Shown here: positions 49,944 through 59,090 of the stretch, piece by piece
Layout of the letters: every line of letters starts with the position of its first letter
How positions within the stretch are numbered: the stretch's first letter is position 1
Assembly (NCBI RefSeq): GCF_003427025.1
Contig: NZ_QVAI01000005.1
Coordinates: 372,001 to 436,000, forward strand
Source of the DNA: Jiangella endophytica
Lineage (GTDB): Bacteria; Actinomycetota; Actinomycetes; Jiangellales; Jiangellaceae
Length of the DNA stretch: 64,000 nucleotides
Direction: 5' to 3'
Translations under genes and position numbers: made by a program
Notes under the pieces: model-generated
Seen by the model: only the letters and a program-made list of their open reading frames with translations
Database searches by the model: none
Told to the model about the DNA's origin: nothing

Positions 49944-51236
49944 ATGCGGGTGTTGCCGGTGCCGTTGGGCCGGTCGTTCAACGGGCTGTGGTTCGGGACG
50001 GGGGCGGCGAACCTCGGCGACGGCATGGGGCTGTTCGTGCTGCCATTGCTGGCGATCGCCGTCGGCGCGTCCGCAGGCGGCGTCGCGGCGGTGACGGCGG
50101 CACTCACCCTGGCGTGGCCGGTGTTCGGGCTGCACGCCGGCTGGATCGTCGACCGCGTGGATCGGCGGGCGTTGCTGAGCACCGTGAACGCGGTGCGCGG
50201 CCTGGTGCTCGGCGGCGTCACGGCCGCGTTCCTCGCCGATGCGCTGACGCTGCCGCTGATCCTCGTCGCGGCCGTGCTGCTCGGCGTCGCCGAGACCCTC
50301 GTCGACACCGCGCTGACCGCGACCATCCCACTGGTCGTCGAGCCGGCCGGGCGCAGCCGGGCGAACGCGCGCATCGAGGCGACCATCAACGTGACCAACC
50401 AGCTGGCCGGGCCGCCGCTCGCCGGTCTGCTCGCCGGCACGACGCTGGCCCTGGCGACCGGTGCCAGCGCCGCGCTCTACGTCCTCGCCGTCGGCGGGGT
50501 GCTCATGATGACGCTGCCCCGCGCCGCGCCGACCGCCGTGTGCGAGCCCGGCGCGACCGCCGGTGGTGGGGTTGCGGCCGGTGGTGTGGCCGCCGGGTTC
50601 CGGTTCCTCTGGCGGCAGCCGGTCGTGCGGACGCTGACGTTGTTCACGGCCGCCATGAACGTCGTCTGGGCGGTGGCGACCGCGCTGCTCGTCGTGTACG
50701 TCGTCGAACCGGGGCCGCTGGGGTTGACGGCCGCTCAGTACGGGCTGCTGCTGACCGCCATGGCCGTCGGCGGGATCGTCGCGTCGGTGCTGGTCGAGCC
50801 GCTGCGCCGGTGGGTCGGCACCACCCGCCTGATGATCGCCGACGCCGTCGGGACGGTGTTGTTCGTCGAGCCGGTCGCGTTCGGCGCCGGCATCTGGGTG
50901 GTGGCGGGCGGCGCCGTCGTCGCCGGGGCGGGGTCGAGCATCTGGCGCATCCTCGCGGGGACGATCCGGCAGAACCTGTCGCCGCCGGAACTCCTCGGCC
51001 GCATCTACTCGGCGTCGCGGATGATCAGCTGGGGCGTCATCCCGGTCAGCGCCGCCCTCGCCGGCGTCATCGCCGAGGTGTGGGGGCTGCGGACGGCGTT
51101 CGCCGCGGCGACGGTGCTCGCGGTGATCGTGCTCGCCGCGTTCGTGCGATTCGCGCTCCGCACCGATCTGGCGGCCGCCGTCCGTGGTGCCGTCGGCGGT
51201 GCCGCCGACGAGGACGACGTTGCGGCGACCGCGTGA
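49944..51236 (+). CDS. MFS transporter, probable drug exporter
   Basis: 430 residues from ATG 49944, chosen because AAGGGTGAG lies eight bases upstream; ATG 49926 is in frame. It has twelve hydrophobic helices. The motif A-like loop is GWIVDRVDRRALL and there is a second half of MFS_3 type (GTIRQNLSPPELLGRIYSASRMISWG). The likely substrate is an antibiotic or metabolite. It is divergent from the CGNR regulator, with 98 bp between, suggesting ligand-induced expression. Confidence 0.87.
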   Translation: MRVLPVPLGRSFNGLWFGTGAANLGDGMGLFVLPLLAIAVGASAGGVAAVTAALTLAWPVFGLHAGWIVDRVDRRALLSTVNAVRGLVLGGVTAAFLADALTLPLILVAAVLLGVAETLVDTALTATIPLVVEPAGRSRANARIEATINVTNQLAGPPLAGLLAGTTLALATGASAALYVLAVGGVLMMTLPRAAPTAVCEPGATAGGGVAAGGVAAGFRFLWRQPVVRTLTLFTAAMNVVWAVATALLVVYVVEPGPLGLTAAQYGLLLTAMAVGGIVASVLVEPLRRWVGTTRLMIADAVGTVLFVEPVAFGAGIWVVAGGAVVAGAGSSIWRILAGTIRQNLSPPELLGRIYSASRMISWGVIPVSAALAGVIAEVWGLRTAFAAATVLAVIVLAAFVRFALRTDLAAAVRGAVGGAADEDDVAATA

Positions 51237-51288
51237 GGGCGGCACGGTCGGCCCGGCACGGTCGCCCCGCCCGGCCGGCCCGGCCCGG

Positions 51289-52488
51289 TCAGCCGGTGGA
51301 CGCGGCCGCCGAGGGTGTCCCGGCGAACGCCGGATAGAGGCGAGGCGGCGGCGCACCGGCGTCCGGCCAGCGGATCACCATCGCCTCGGCCAGCTCGGTG
51401 GACCAGTGCGCGAGATCCGGCAGGATGCCGGCCCGAGCGGCGAGGCGCCGGAACACCCCGAGCTGCTGGACCAGCTGAGCGCGCCGCCGCCAGCTGTCGT
51501 ACGCCGGCTGGTCCGGGCTCGCGATCAGTGGAAGACGGGTCACCCGGCCGGCGAGCGCGGTGGCCGCGCCGACCGCGAGCATCTCGTCGTACGCCGGCAG
51601 CGCATCCACCGGGAGCGATTCCGCGAGCACGTCCCGATACGCGCGGTCGGCGTCGTCGACCACGTCGACCGGCAGGACGGACCAGTTCGGGCTGTGGTGA
51701 GGAAACGGGTAGTGCAGGAACGAGACGTCGAAGCCGATGTGCCCGTATCGGCTGCCTTCGAAGTCGACGAGTCGCACGCCGTGCTCGGTGACGAGTGCGT
51801 TGGTCGGGTTGAGGTCGTCATGCACCAGAGCCGCGTAGGCGCCGGGGTCGTCGAGGTGTGAGCGGACGAGCGCGAGGTCGTCCCGCGCGATCCTGGCGTC
51901 GGGGAGGCCGAGGTCCGTGCAGGCGTCCTCGACGACGGACCAGTGGCGCGTGCCGCGGGTCCCGGAGCCGCCGCCGGTCGTCACATCGGCCGGCCCGAAC
52001 TCGGCCAGCGCGGCCTCGTGATCGAGGCGGCGCCCGAGGGTGCTCGCATGGAGCCGCCCGACCGCCCGGCCGTACTCCACCATCGCCGAGGCCGCGCGTT
52101 CCCGGTCGTCGCCGAGGAGCACCTGCTCCAGCGTCGGCCGGCTCCCGAGGTCGGACTGCACGACGACACCGGCCTCGTCGTCGACGAGGATCACGCGCGC
52201 GGCGACCCGGCTTCGCCCGAGCGTCCGCAACGCGGCGACCTCGCGCCTCAGGTAGGCGGGGCCGCCGTGCCCCGCACCGTCCACTCGCCTCGTCTTCACG
52301 ATGATCGAGCGGGCCGCGCGATCATCGGCGCCCAGCCCGGGCAGCTCCCGATCGAACACCAGCCGCGTCACCGGCGCCCAGTCGTGGCCGACGCCGTCCG
52401 CCGCCACGACGACCGGTCGTCGCCCGCAGATCACGGTCAACCCGTGCAGCACGGCGTCGCGACGAGCGGGTGTCAGCGGATAGTGCAC
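51289..52488 (-). CDS. Aminoglycoside phosphotransferase-like kinase
   Basis: 399 residues, GTG start at 52488. APH fold: SIIVKTRRVDG (ATP lysine), an ARVILVDDEAGVVVQSDLG hinge, catalytic loop ALVHDDLNPTNALV (HDxxxxN) and metal-binding VRLVDFEGSRYGHIGFDV. APH-family proteins phosphorylate antibiotics, sugars, choline or other small alcohols; nothing here points to a particular substrate. It is convergent with the MFS exporter gene and divergent from the VOC-arginase pair. Confidence 0.87.
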   Translation of the reverse strand: MHYPLTPARRDAVLHGLTVICGRRPVVVAADGVGHDWAPVTRLVFDRELPGLGADDRAARSIIVKTRRVDGAGHGGPAYLRREVAALRTLGRSRVAARVILVDDEAGVVVQSDLGSRPTLEQVLLGDDRERAASAMVEYGRAVGRLHASTLGRRLDHEAALAEFGPADVTTGGGSGTRGTRHWSVVEDACTDLGLPDARIARDDLALVRSHLDDPGAYAALVHDDLNPTNALVTEHGVRLVDFEGSRYGHIGFDVSFLHYPFPHHSPNWSVLPVDVVDDADRAYRDVLAESLPVDALPAYDEMLAVGAATALAGRVTRLPLIASPDQPAYDSWRRRAQLVQQLGVFRRLAARAGILPDLAHWSTELAEAMVIRWPDAGAPPPRLYPAFAGTPSAAASTG

Positions 52489-52539
52489 GCTCGGACCTTC
52501 TCACGGTCTGCGCCCAGACTGTCGGACCCGCGTGCGAGC

Positions 52540-53244
52540 ATGGCCGGCATGGGCGAGGACACAGCGCGGCCGCTGCGCCGTCCGGAGGCGTCGGCCGCCG
52601 TCGAGCGGCTGGGCTGGCGCTATCTCCTGGCGCGGTTCCACACCCGCGTCGCGGTGGGGTCCTCGGCCGAGGCGGTCGACGTCACGGCGACGGCGGTACG
52701 CGCGGCCGGCCCGGCCGACGCCCACCTGCTGGTCGACCTGCGGCCCGGCCGCGTGCTGCTCAGCCTTCAGGACGCCGCCCTGGCCAACGTCACCAGCACG
52801 GACGTCGACGCCGCCGGCCGCATCACCACGGCGCTGCGGTCCGCCGGGCACGACGTCGATCCGGCGGTCGGCGGGCCGTCGCGGTCCGAGCAGGCCCTCG
52901 AGATCGCCATCGACGCGCTCGACATCCCGGCGGTGCGGCCGTTCTGGAAGGCGGTGCTCGCCTACGCCGACGAGCCCGGACCCGACGGTCCCGCCGATGC
53001 GCTGGTCGACCCGCTCGGGCAGGGGCCCGCGGTCTGGTTCCAGCAGATGGACGCGCCGCGGCCGCAGCGCAACCGCATCCATCTCGACATCAGCGTCCCA
53101 CACGACGAAGCGCGCCGGCGGCTGGCGGCGGCGCTCGACGCCGGCGGACGGCTGGTCAACGACGGACGGGCGCCGGCGTTCTGGGTGCTCGCCGACGCCG
53201 AGGGCAACGAGATCTGCATCTGCACCTGGCAGGGACGGGACTGA
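52540..53244 (+). CDS. Pterin-4a-carbinolamine dehydratase-like plus VOC fusion protein
   Basis: 234 residues from ATG 52540 (52549 also possible). The N-terminal 110 residues (AVERLGWRYLLARFHTRV to GRITTALRSAGHDVDP) look like a pterin-4a-carbinolamine dehydratase fold. The C-terminal half is a VOC/glyoxalase-like domain: IAIDALDIPAVRPFWKAVL, NRIHLDISVPHDEARRRLAAAL and FWVLADAEGNEICICTW. The two-domain type is known in actinobacteria without a clear activity. It is four bases from the next gene and so co-translated with it. Confidence 0.8.
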   Translation: MAGMGEDTARPLRRPEASAAVERLGWRYLLARFHTRVAVGSSAEAVDVTATAVRAAGPADAHLLVDLRPGRVLLSLQDAALANVTSTDVDAAGRITTALRSAGHDVDPAVGGPSRSEQALEIAIDALDIPAVRPFWKAVLAYADEPGPDGPADALVDPLGQGPAVWFQQMDAPRPQRNRIHLDISVPHDEARRRLAAALDAGGRLVNDGRAPAFWVLADAEGNEICICTWQGRD

Positions 53245-53248
53245 CGCC

Positions 53249-54142
53249 ATGACGACGCTCGGAATCCTCGGCGTGCCGTCGAGTGCTGCCGCCCACTGGC
53301 CGGGCCAGGAGCGTGCGCCGGCCGCGCTGCGGGCCGCCGGGCTGGTCGAGCTGCTCGAGCGGTCCGGCAACGATCTCCACGACCACGGCGACCGCCCGGT
53401 CCGCCGGTGGACGGCACGCCCCGCGGCCGACGGCGGACCGAACAATCTCGACGGCGTGCTGGAGGTGCTCGACGACACCCGGGCGGCCGTCACACAGATC
53501 CTGGCCGACGACCACACGCCGGTCGTCGTGGGCGGGGAGTGCACGCTGACCATCGCCGTCGTCAGCGCGTTCGCCGCCGCCGGGCACGAGGTCGGCCTCG
53601 TGTACGTCGACGGAGGGCAGGACCTCCAGACGCCCGCCGATCATCCGGACGAGCCGATCGCCGACGGCATGGGGGTCGCGCACCTGCTCGATCTTCCCGG
53701 CACCGCGCCCGCCCTCAGCGGCTTCGGTCCGCGGAGGCCGCTGCTCACGGCCGACCAGGTGTGCTTTTTCGGCTACGCCGACGACGAAGAGGACGTGCAC
53801 GGACGGGTCCCCAGCTGGCGGTTCCCGGTCGCGTCGGTGGCGCCCGACCCGCAGGCCGCCGCCCGGCTGGCGCTCGACGCCGTCACGTCCGTGACGACGC
53901 GGTTCATCGTCCACCTCGACGTCGACGTCGTGAACTTCCTCGACCTCCCGGCCGCCGACGTCCCGCAGTACCGCGGCCTCACGCTCGCCCAGGTCATGAG
54001 CGCGGTGACGGTCATGGTGCGGCACCCGGGGTTCGCCGGCCTGGTGCTCACCGAGTTCAACCCCGACCACGGCGAGCCCGACGGCTCGACGGCGCGGCGC
54101 CTGGCCGAGGCCCTCGCCGCGGCGTTCACACCAGTGCGCTGA
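53249..54142 (+). CDS. Arginase/ureohydrolase-fold protein with altered metal ligands
   Basis: 297 residues, four bases after the VOC gene. The arginase fold is recognisable: GVPSSAAAHWPGQERAPAALR, VVVGGECTLTIAVV, VGLVYVDGGQDLQTP, HLDVDVVNFLDLP, LVLTEFNPDHGEPDGST. In active enzymes these are GGDHS, DAHxD, DxDxxDP and ExNP. Here the first His is Cys, the DxH His is Gly and the last Asp of DxDxxD is Asn. At least two of the usual manganese ligands are missing, so normal ureohydrolase activity is doubtful. Confidence 0.83.
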   Translation: MTTLGILGVPSSAAAHWPGQERAPAALRAAGLVELLERSGNDLHDHGDRPVRRWTARPAADGGPNNLDGVLEVLDDTRAAVTQILADDHTPVVVGGECTLTIAVVSAFAAAGHEVGLVYVDGGQDLQTPADHPDEPIADGMGVAHLLDLPGTAPALSGFGPRRPLLTADQVCFFGYADDEEDVHGRVPSWRFPVASVAPDPQAAARLALDAVTSVTTRFIVHLDVDVVNFLDLPAADVPQYRGLTLAQVMSAVTVMVRHPGFAGLVLTEFNPDHGEPDGSTARRLAEALAAAFTPVR

Positions 54143-54881
54143 GTCGCTCCTCCACCAGTGCCAGCGCCCGCCGCTGCGACTCGTTGAGCATGTCGTCGGT
54201 GTACGCGGACAGCAACGGCGCCAGCGCACCGAGGTCGAGATCGTCGTCGCCCGCTGCCTGGACGTCCGCCAGCATCGGCGCCACCAGCGCGGCCAGGTCG
54301 TCGGCCAGCCGCTCGATCTCGGCGTCGCCGCTGTCCGGGCCCAGCTCGTCGATGCGTACGTAGAGCGCCCTGCTCGCGGCGATGACGTCGGGGTCGGCCA
54401 TCCGCTCGTACAGCCGGGCCAGCTGCGGCAGCTTCGCGTCGCCCACGAGATGGGCGATGAGGATCGCCTGCTCGCGGTCGATGCGCGCCAGCCCGGGCGC
54501 CACCTCGCCCGCCCCCGACGCCGTGAGGTAGCGGGCCAGCTCGTGCGGCAGGTCGGGCGCCGCACGGTCGCGCCGCAGCTCGGCGACGATGGCGCGCCGC
54601 GCCTCCAGCCGCCGGATCGCGGCCGCCAGCTCGTCGTCGAGCTGGTCGAGCAGCGCGACGGCGTCGGCGCCGGGCTGGTCGAGCAGGTCCGGCAGCGCGG
54701 ACAGCGGGAACCCGAGCGCCGTCAGCCGTTTGATCCGCAGCAGCCGGATCAGGTGGTGGACGTCGTACGAGCGGTAGCCGTTGGCCGACCGCGGCGGCTC
54801 GTCGAGCACCCCGACCTGGTGGTAGTGCCGCAGCGTCCGGACGGTGACGCCGGCCAGCGCGGCCAGCTCACTACTGCGCAC
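54126..54881 (-). CDS. MerR family transcriptional regulator
   Basis: 251 residues from a GTG at 54881. The N-terminal MerR winged helix is SSELAALAGVTVRTLRHYHQVGVLDEPPRSANGYRSYDVHHLIRLLRIKRL, followed by the dimer coiled coil (LLDQLDDELAAAIRRLEARR) and a large effector part of about 150 residues, as in multidrug-sensing MerR proteins. The start lies 11 bp inside the MFS gene end, so the pair is an operon, probably self-regulated by the transported compound. Confidence 0.9.
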   Translation of the reverse strand: MRSSELAALAGVTVRTLRHYHQVGVLDEPPRSANGYRSYDVHHLIRLLRIKRLTALGFPLSALPDLLDQPGADAVALLDQLDDELAAAIRRLEARRAIVAELRRDRAAPDLPHELARYLTASGAGEVAPGLARIDREQAILIAHLVGDAKLPQLARLYERMADPDVIAASRALYVRIDELGPDSGDAEIERLADDLAALVAPMLADVQAAGDDDLDLGALAPLLSAYTDDMLNESQRRALALVEERLSALV

Positions 54882-56112
54882 TCGCGGGCACCTCCTCGGC
54901 CGGTGCGGTCACGGAGTCCACGGTACGCAGCGCTCGCGAGCGCAGTGCGACGATCGCCGTCACCGTCCACACCACCGTGACCGCGATGGCCGCCACGCGC
55001 ACCGAGCCGTACTCGGTGAGCACCGCGGCGAGCATGATCCCGGCCGGCGGCGCGGCCGTCGTGATCGCGTTCTGCGTCCCCATGACCCGGCCGCGGAACG
55101 CCTCCGGCACCCGCTCGATCATCAGAACGCCGAGCAGGCTGGAGCTGAGCCCGCTGAACGCTCCGACGAGGAACGCGCCCGCGAACACCGCCCACGGTGC
55201 GACCAGGCCGGCGACGACGGCGAACCCGGCGGTCGTCCCGGCGATGCCGGTGAGCAGCCAGAAGCGCCGCGATACGCGCGGGCCGGCGGCAGCGTAGGTG
55301 CCGGCGCCGAGCAGCATGCCCGCGGCGATCGCGGTGAGGACGAACCCGACCTGCTCCGGACGCCCGGCGTCGAGGAAGTACACCGGCAGGACGAGCCCTT
55401 GCAGCCCCGCCAGGACGAACACCGACACGACGGCGATCAGCGTGACGGTCGCGAGGAACCGGCTCCCGGCCAGGACCCGCCAGCCGTCCGTGAACTGCCG
55501 CCACGACGAGCCGGTCGGCGCGGCTGCCACCGCGGTGTCGATGACGCCGACCCGGTGCGGGATGAGCAACGTGATCAGCGCCGCGCCCAGCGACGTCGCC
55601 GCGGTGATCCACAGCACGGTGGACCCGTCGAACACCGCCATCAGCGTCCCGGCGGCGGCGGGCCCGGCGAGGAGGGCGACGGCGCCCAGTCCCTCGCGGG
55701 TGCCCATGAGCCGTTCGGCGCTGACGCCGCTGTGTCGCACGATCGCCGGCAGCAGCGCGTCGCGCGCCGTCATCCCGGGCACGTCGCCGAGCGAGCCGAT
55801 GATGCCGAACAGCACGAACCAGCCGAGCTCCAGTCCCGTGACCGCGTCGACGACGGGGAGCGCGGCGACCGCCCCGGCGGAGACCAGGTCGGTGACGATC
55901 GACGACGTGCGCCGGTTGATCCGGTCGATCACGACGCCCATGAACAGGCCGGCGAGGACCGCGGGCACCGCCGTCGCGGCCGCGACCCAGCCCGCGCCGA
56001 GCGCGCTGCCGGTGACCTGCAGCACGATCAGCGGCAGCGCGACACCGGCGATGGAGTTGCCGAGCAGACTCAGCGTGTACGACGCGAGGTACGCGACCGG
56101 GATCAGCTTCAT
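54871..56112 (-). CDS. MFS transporter paired with MerR regulator
   Basis: 413 residues from ATG 56112 (ATG 56130 adds six). It has twelve helices. MFS_3-type marks: LFMGVVIDRINRRTSSIVTDLVS (motif A) and the second-half VMGTQNAITTAAPPAGIML. It is a probable drug or metabolite exporter. It precedes the MerR gene in the same operon. Confidence 0.88.
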   Translation of the reverse strand: MKLIPVAYLASYTLSLLGNSIAGVALPLIVLQVTGSALGAGWVAAATAVPAVLAGLFMGVVIDRINRRTSSIVTDLVSAGAVAALPVVDAVTGLELGWFVLFGIIGSLGDVPGMTARDALLPAIVRHSGVSAERLMGTREGLGAVALLAGPAAAGTLMAVFDGSTVLWITAATSLGAALITLLIPHRVGVIDTAVAAAPTGSSWRQFTDGWRVLAGSRFLATVTLIAVVSVFVLAGLQGLVLPVYFLDAGRPEQVGFVLTAIAAGMLLGAGTYAAAGPRVSRRFWLLTGIAGTTAGFAVVAGLVAPWAVFAGAFLVGAFSGLSSSLLGVLMIERVPEAFRGRVMGTQNAITTAAPPAGIMLAAVLTEYGSVRVAAIAVTVVWTVTAIVALRSRALRTVDSVTAPAEEVPASAQ

Positions 56113-56183
56113 GGGTCCAGCGAAAACCATGACGTCGCGTCGGGGTCAAGCCGGCGCGGGGCCGCCCGGGAGACACTGGGTCC

Positions 56184-57218
56184 GTGACTGCCGACCCCAC
56201 ACCCGGCGACCTCATGCGGCGCATCGCGTTCCTGCTGGAGCGGGCCCGCGAACCGACGTACCGCGTGCGTGCGTTCCGGACCGCGGCCGAGACCGTCGAC
56301 TCCATCGGGATGGCCGAGCTGGTCGACCGCGTCGAGGCCGGCACGCTGACCGAGCTGCCCGGCATCGGCAAGGTGACCTCGACCGTCATCACCGAGGCGC
56401 TGGCCGGCGAGGTCCCGGTGTACCTGCGCCGGCTGGAGGCCACCGGCGGGCGGCCGGTCGCCGAGGGCGGCGCGGAGATCCGGGCGGCGCTGCGCGGCGA
56501 CCTGCACACCCACTCCGACTGGTCCGACGGCGGCAGCCCGATCCACGAGATGGTCCGGGCCGCCGCCGAGCTGGGGCACGCGTACGTCGCGCTGACGGAC
56601 CACTCGCCGCGGCTCACGGTCGCGAACGGCCTGTCGCCGCAGCGGCTGCGCGAGCAGCTGGACGTCGTGGCGGAGCTGAACGACAGGAGCGACGGTATCC
56701 GGATCCTCACCGGCATCGAGGTCGACATCAACGAGGACGGCTCGCTCGACCAGACCGACGAGCTGCTCGGCCGGCTCGACGTCGTCGTGGCGAGCGTGCA
56801 CTCGAAGCTGCGCATGGCGTCGGACGAGCTGACCGAGCGCATGGTCACCGCCATCGCCAACCCGCACGTCGACGTGCTCGGGCACTGCACCGGCCGGCTG
56901 ATCACCGGCAACCGCGGCACCCGGCCCGAGTCGACGTTCGACCCGGAGCTCGTCTTCGCGGCGTGCGAGCGGTTCGGCGTCGCCGTCGAGATCAACTCGC
57001 GGCCGGAGCGGCTCGACCCGCCCAAGCGGCTGCTGCGGCTGGCCGTCGAGGCGGGCTGCTCGTTCGCGCTCGACACCGACGCGCACGCGCCCGGCCAGCT
57101 GGACTGGCAGCCGTACGGGTGCGAGCGCGCGGCCGCCTGCGGGGTGCCGGTCGAGAAGATCGTCAACACCTGGCCGGTCGACGACCTGCTGGCCTGGACC
57201 GGCCGCAACGCACCATGA
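56184..57218 (+). CDS. PHP-domain protein with helix-hairpin-helix (PolX-type phosphoesterase)
   Basis: 344 residues, GTG at 56184. The N-terminal helix-hairpin-helix region (TYRVRAFRTAAETV, GTLTELPGIGKVTSTVITEAL) binds DNA ends in PolX. The C-terminal PHP domain has GDLHTHSDWSDGGSPIHEM, YVALTDHSPR, GIEVDINEDGSLD, VVASVHSKL, VDVLGHCTGR and FALDTDAHAPGQLD, the full set of metal ligands. The polymerase palm of bacterial PolX is absent, so this is the short actinobacterial form, probably a 3' exonuclease or phosphoesterase in repair. It shares a terminator with the convergent MFS gene. Confidence 0.88.
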   Translation: MTADPTPGDLMRRIAFLLERAREPTYRVRAFRTAAETVDSIGMAELVDRVEAGTLTELPGIGKVTSTVITEALAGEVPVYLRRLEATGGRPVAEGGAEIRAALRGDLHTHSDWSDGGSPIHEMVRAAAELGHAYVALTDHSPRLTVANGLSPQRLREQLDVVAELNDRSDGIRILTGIEVDINEDGSLDQTDELLGRLDVVVASVHSKLRMASDELTERMVTAIANPHVDVLGHCTGRLITGNRGTRPESTFDPELVFAACERFGVAVEINSRPERLDPPKRLLRLAVEAGCSFALDTDAHAPGQLDWQPYGCERAAACGVPVEKIVNTWPVDDLLAWTGRNAP

Positions 57219-57268
57219 TCATCAATGATCCAACCACTCCTGAGGGGTTGGATCATTGATGATCATGG
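57213..57268. terminator. Bidirectional terminator holding both stop codons
   Basis: Arms 57213-57235 and 57246-57268 are exact 23-bp reverse complements (each reads CCATGATCATCAATGATC... inward) around a ten-base loop. The stop of the PHP gene (57216-57218) and of the MFS gene (57265-57263) occupy equivalent positions in the two arms, each read CCA TGA. Confidence 0.9.
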
Positions 57269-58450
57269 GAGCGGGCGCGGGCGGACGGCGAGTGCGCCGG
57301 CGCCGAGCGCGACCACCGCCATGACGGCGCAACCCCAGAGCGCGGCGACCGGGCCATCGGCGTCGACGAGGACGCCGAGCAGGCTGGTGGTGCCGGCGGC
57401 GACGCCGACGCTGAGCCCGAGCGCCATGCCCGCGGCCAGTCCGGCGTGCCGCGGCAGGCCGTCCTGCGCGACGATGACCAGCGGGTAGAAGATCCCTTCC
57501 AGCACCAGGCCGATCACGATCAGCAGCAGCACGGCCGGCAGTGGCCCGGTCAGTGGCAGCACGGCCGACAGCGGGACCAGCGCCAGCACGGACACCAGCA
57601 CGACCGGCCGTCGTCCGTGGCGGTCGCCGAGCGTGCCGGCCAGGTACGTCCCGGCGGCTCCGGCCAGCAGCATGCCGGTGACCGCTGCGCTGCCAAGGCC
57701 CACGCCCGCGCCCAGCGTCTCGTCGAACCACACCGGCGCGAACGCCATCAGCCCGAACAGCACGCCCGCGGCCGCCGTCGCGCCGAGCGTCGCGAAGCCG
57801 AACGTGCGCCAGTCGCTGCGGACCGGCCACGCACCGGCTGAGGCCGGGTCGGGCTCGGCCAGGTCGGAGGGGACCCCGCGGCCCAGCAGCAGGGCGCCGA
57901 GCAGCGGGATGACGGCGACCGCGCCGGCCGCCTCGATGCCGTACGCCGCACCCAGCGGCACGACCAGCGACGGGCCCAGGGCGAAGCCGATGTTGCCGCC
58001 GAGCGCGAAGACGCCGAGCGCGGCGCCCGGGCTGGCGGCCGCAGCGGCGCGAGTGGCGCGGAACGCCTCCGGGTGGAAGATCGCGACGCCGAGGCCGCCG
58101 AGCAGCAGCGCGACCGCGATGGCGGCGAACGAGTCGAGCATGGTCGCCGCGAGCAGCCCGCCGCCGGCCAGCGCCAGCCCCAGCGGCTGCAGCCAGGCGG
58201 CCCGGACGCGGTCGCCGACCACGCCGGCCAGCGGCTGCATCACCGACGACGCGAGACTGCCGGCCAGCACCAGCAGCCCGGCGTCGGCGTAGGTCATGCC
58301 GCGCTCGGCGACGAAGAACGGGATCAGGGCGGGGACGGCGGCCTGGAACAGGTCGGCGCCGGCGTGCGCGACCGTCAGCCGGGCGACCCGGCCGCGGTCG
58401 ACGCCCTGGCCGGGGATGACCCGCTCGAGCACGGTGGCCACGGCGCTCAT
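57263..58450 (-). CDS. MFS transporter (fosmidomycin-resistance Fsr-like)
   Basis: 395 residues. The start overlaps the TetR stop (ATGA). It has twelve helices: HAGADLFQAAVPALIPFFVAERGMTYADAGLLVLAGSLASSVMQP, GVAIFHPEAFRATRAAAA and ALGVFALGGNIGFALGPSL are the signatures of the Fsr/YnfM-like branch. An exporter of unknown substrate under the coupled TetR repressor. The final codon context is part of the 23-bp terminator arm. Confidence 0.88.
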   Translation of the reverse strand: MSAVATVLERVIPGQGVDRGRVARLTVAHAGADLFQAAVPALIPFFVAERGMTYADAGLLVLAGSLASSVMQPLAGVVGDRVRAAWLQPLGLALAGGGLLAATMLDSFAAIAVALLLGGLGVAIFHPEAFRATRAAAAASPGAALGVFALGGNIGFALGPSLVVPLGAAYGIEAAGAVAVIPLLGALLLGRGVPSDLAEPDPASAGAWPVRSDWRTFGFATLGATAAAGVLFGLMAFAPVWFDETLGAGVGLGSAAVTGMLLAGAAGTYLAGTLGDRHGRRPVVLVSVLALVPLSAVLPLTGPLPAVLLLIVIGLVLEGIFYPLVIVAQDGLPRHAGLAAGMALGLSVGVAAGTTSLLGVLVDADGPVAALWGCAVMAVVALGAGALAVRPRPLP

Positions 58451-59022
58451 GGCAGCAGCCCGTGCAGCGTGAGGTCGAGGACGGCGTCGGTGGCGCGCCG
58501 CGCCGACCAGCGGTGTTCGCGGCGCAGGTGCCGATAGGTCTCGCAGACCTGGACGTACAGCACGGTCGCGGTCTCCTCGGGATCGGCGGCCGGACGCAGC
58601 GAGCCGTCCAGCGCGCCGTCGCGCAGCAGCCGGACGATGGGGGCGGTGAACTCGGTGCGAGTGAGCGACTCGTCGCCGGGATCGTGGTAGATCGCGTTCA
58701 GCGTCGGATCGTCGAGCCCGGCCATCAGCTCGGACCGTTCGTCGGTGACCGCGCAGAAGACTTCGAACGCCGCGGTCAGCCGGGCGCGGGCGTCGCCGGG
58801 GCCGGCGAGGACCGGGAGCAGCCGCTCGCGCTCCTCGCGAGCCAGCTCGTCGCGCAGCGCGACCAGGATCGCCGTGCGCGTCTCACCGCGCCGGTACAGC
58901 GTGACGCGGGTGATGCCGGCCTCCTTGGCGATGTCCGCCATCGACGCGCCGCCGAGCTCCTGCCGCTCGGCCAGCCGCTTCGCCGCGGCCAGGACGTCCT
59001 GAGACACCGTCGCTTCGTTCAC
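58447..59022 (-). CDS. TetR family transcriptional regulator
   Basis: 191 residues. The N-terminal helix-turn-helix is VLAAAKRLAERQELGGASMADIAKEAGITRVTLYRRGETRTAIL, followed by a ligand-binding helical domain. It is first gene of a two-gene operon with the Fsr-like exporter (stop-start overlap ATGA), so it probably represses the operon from the dyad just upstream of its start. Confidence 0.92.
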   Translation of the reverse strand: MNEATVSQDVLAAAKRLAERQELGGASMADIAKEAGITRVTLYRRGETRTAILVALRDELAREERERLLPVLAGPGDARARLTAAFEVFCAVTDERSELMAGLDDPTLNAIYHDPGDESLTRTEFTAPIVRLLRDGALDGSLRPAADPEETATVLYVQVCETYRHLRREHRWSARRATDAVLDLTLHGLLP

Positions 59023-59037
59023 GATACAAGGTGTATC
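59023..59037. promoter_or_regulatory. TetR operator dyad
   Basis: GATACA-AGG-TGTATC, a perfect inverted repeat, begins one base upstream of the TetR start codon region. It fits autoregulation of the TetR-MFS operon. Confidence 0.6.
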
Positions 59038-59090
59038 ACGACGCAGCTCAGGACGTCCAGACCCGGCGGCCGGTGTGGCGGCGGCGAAGG

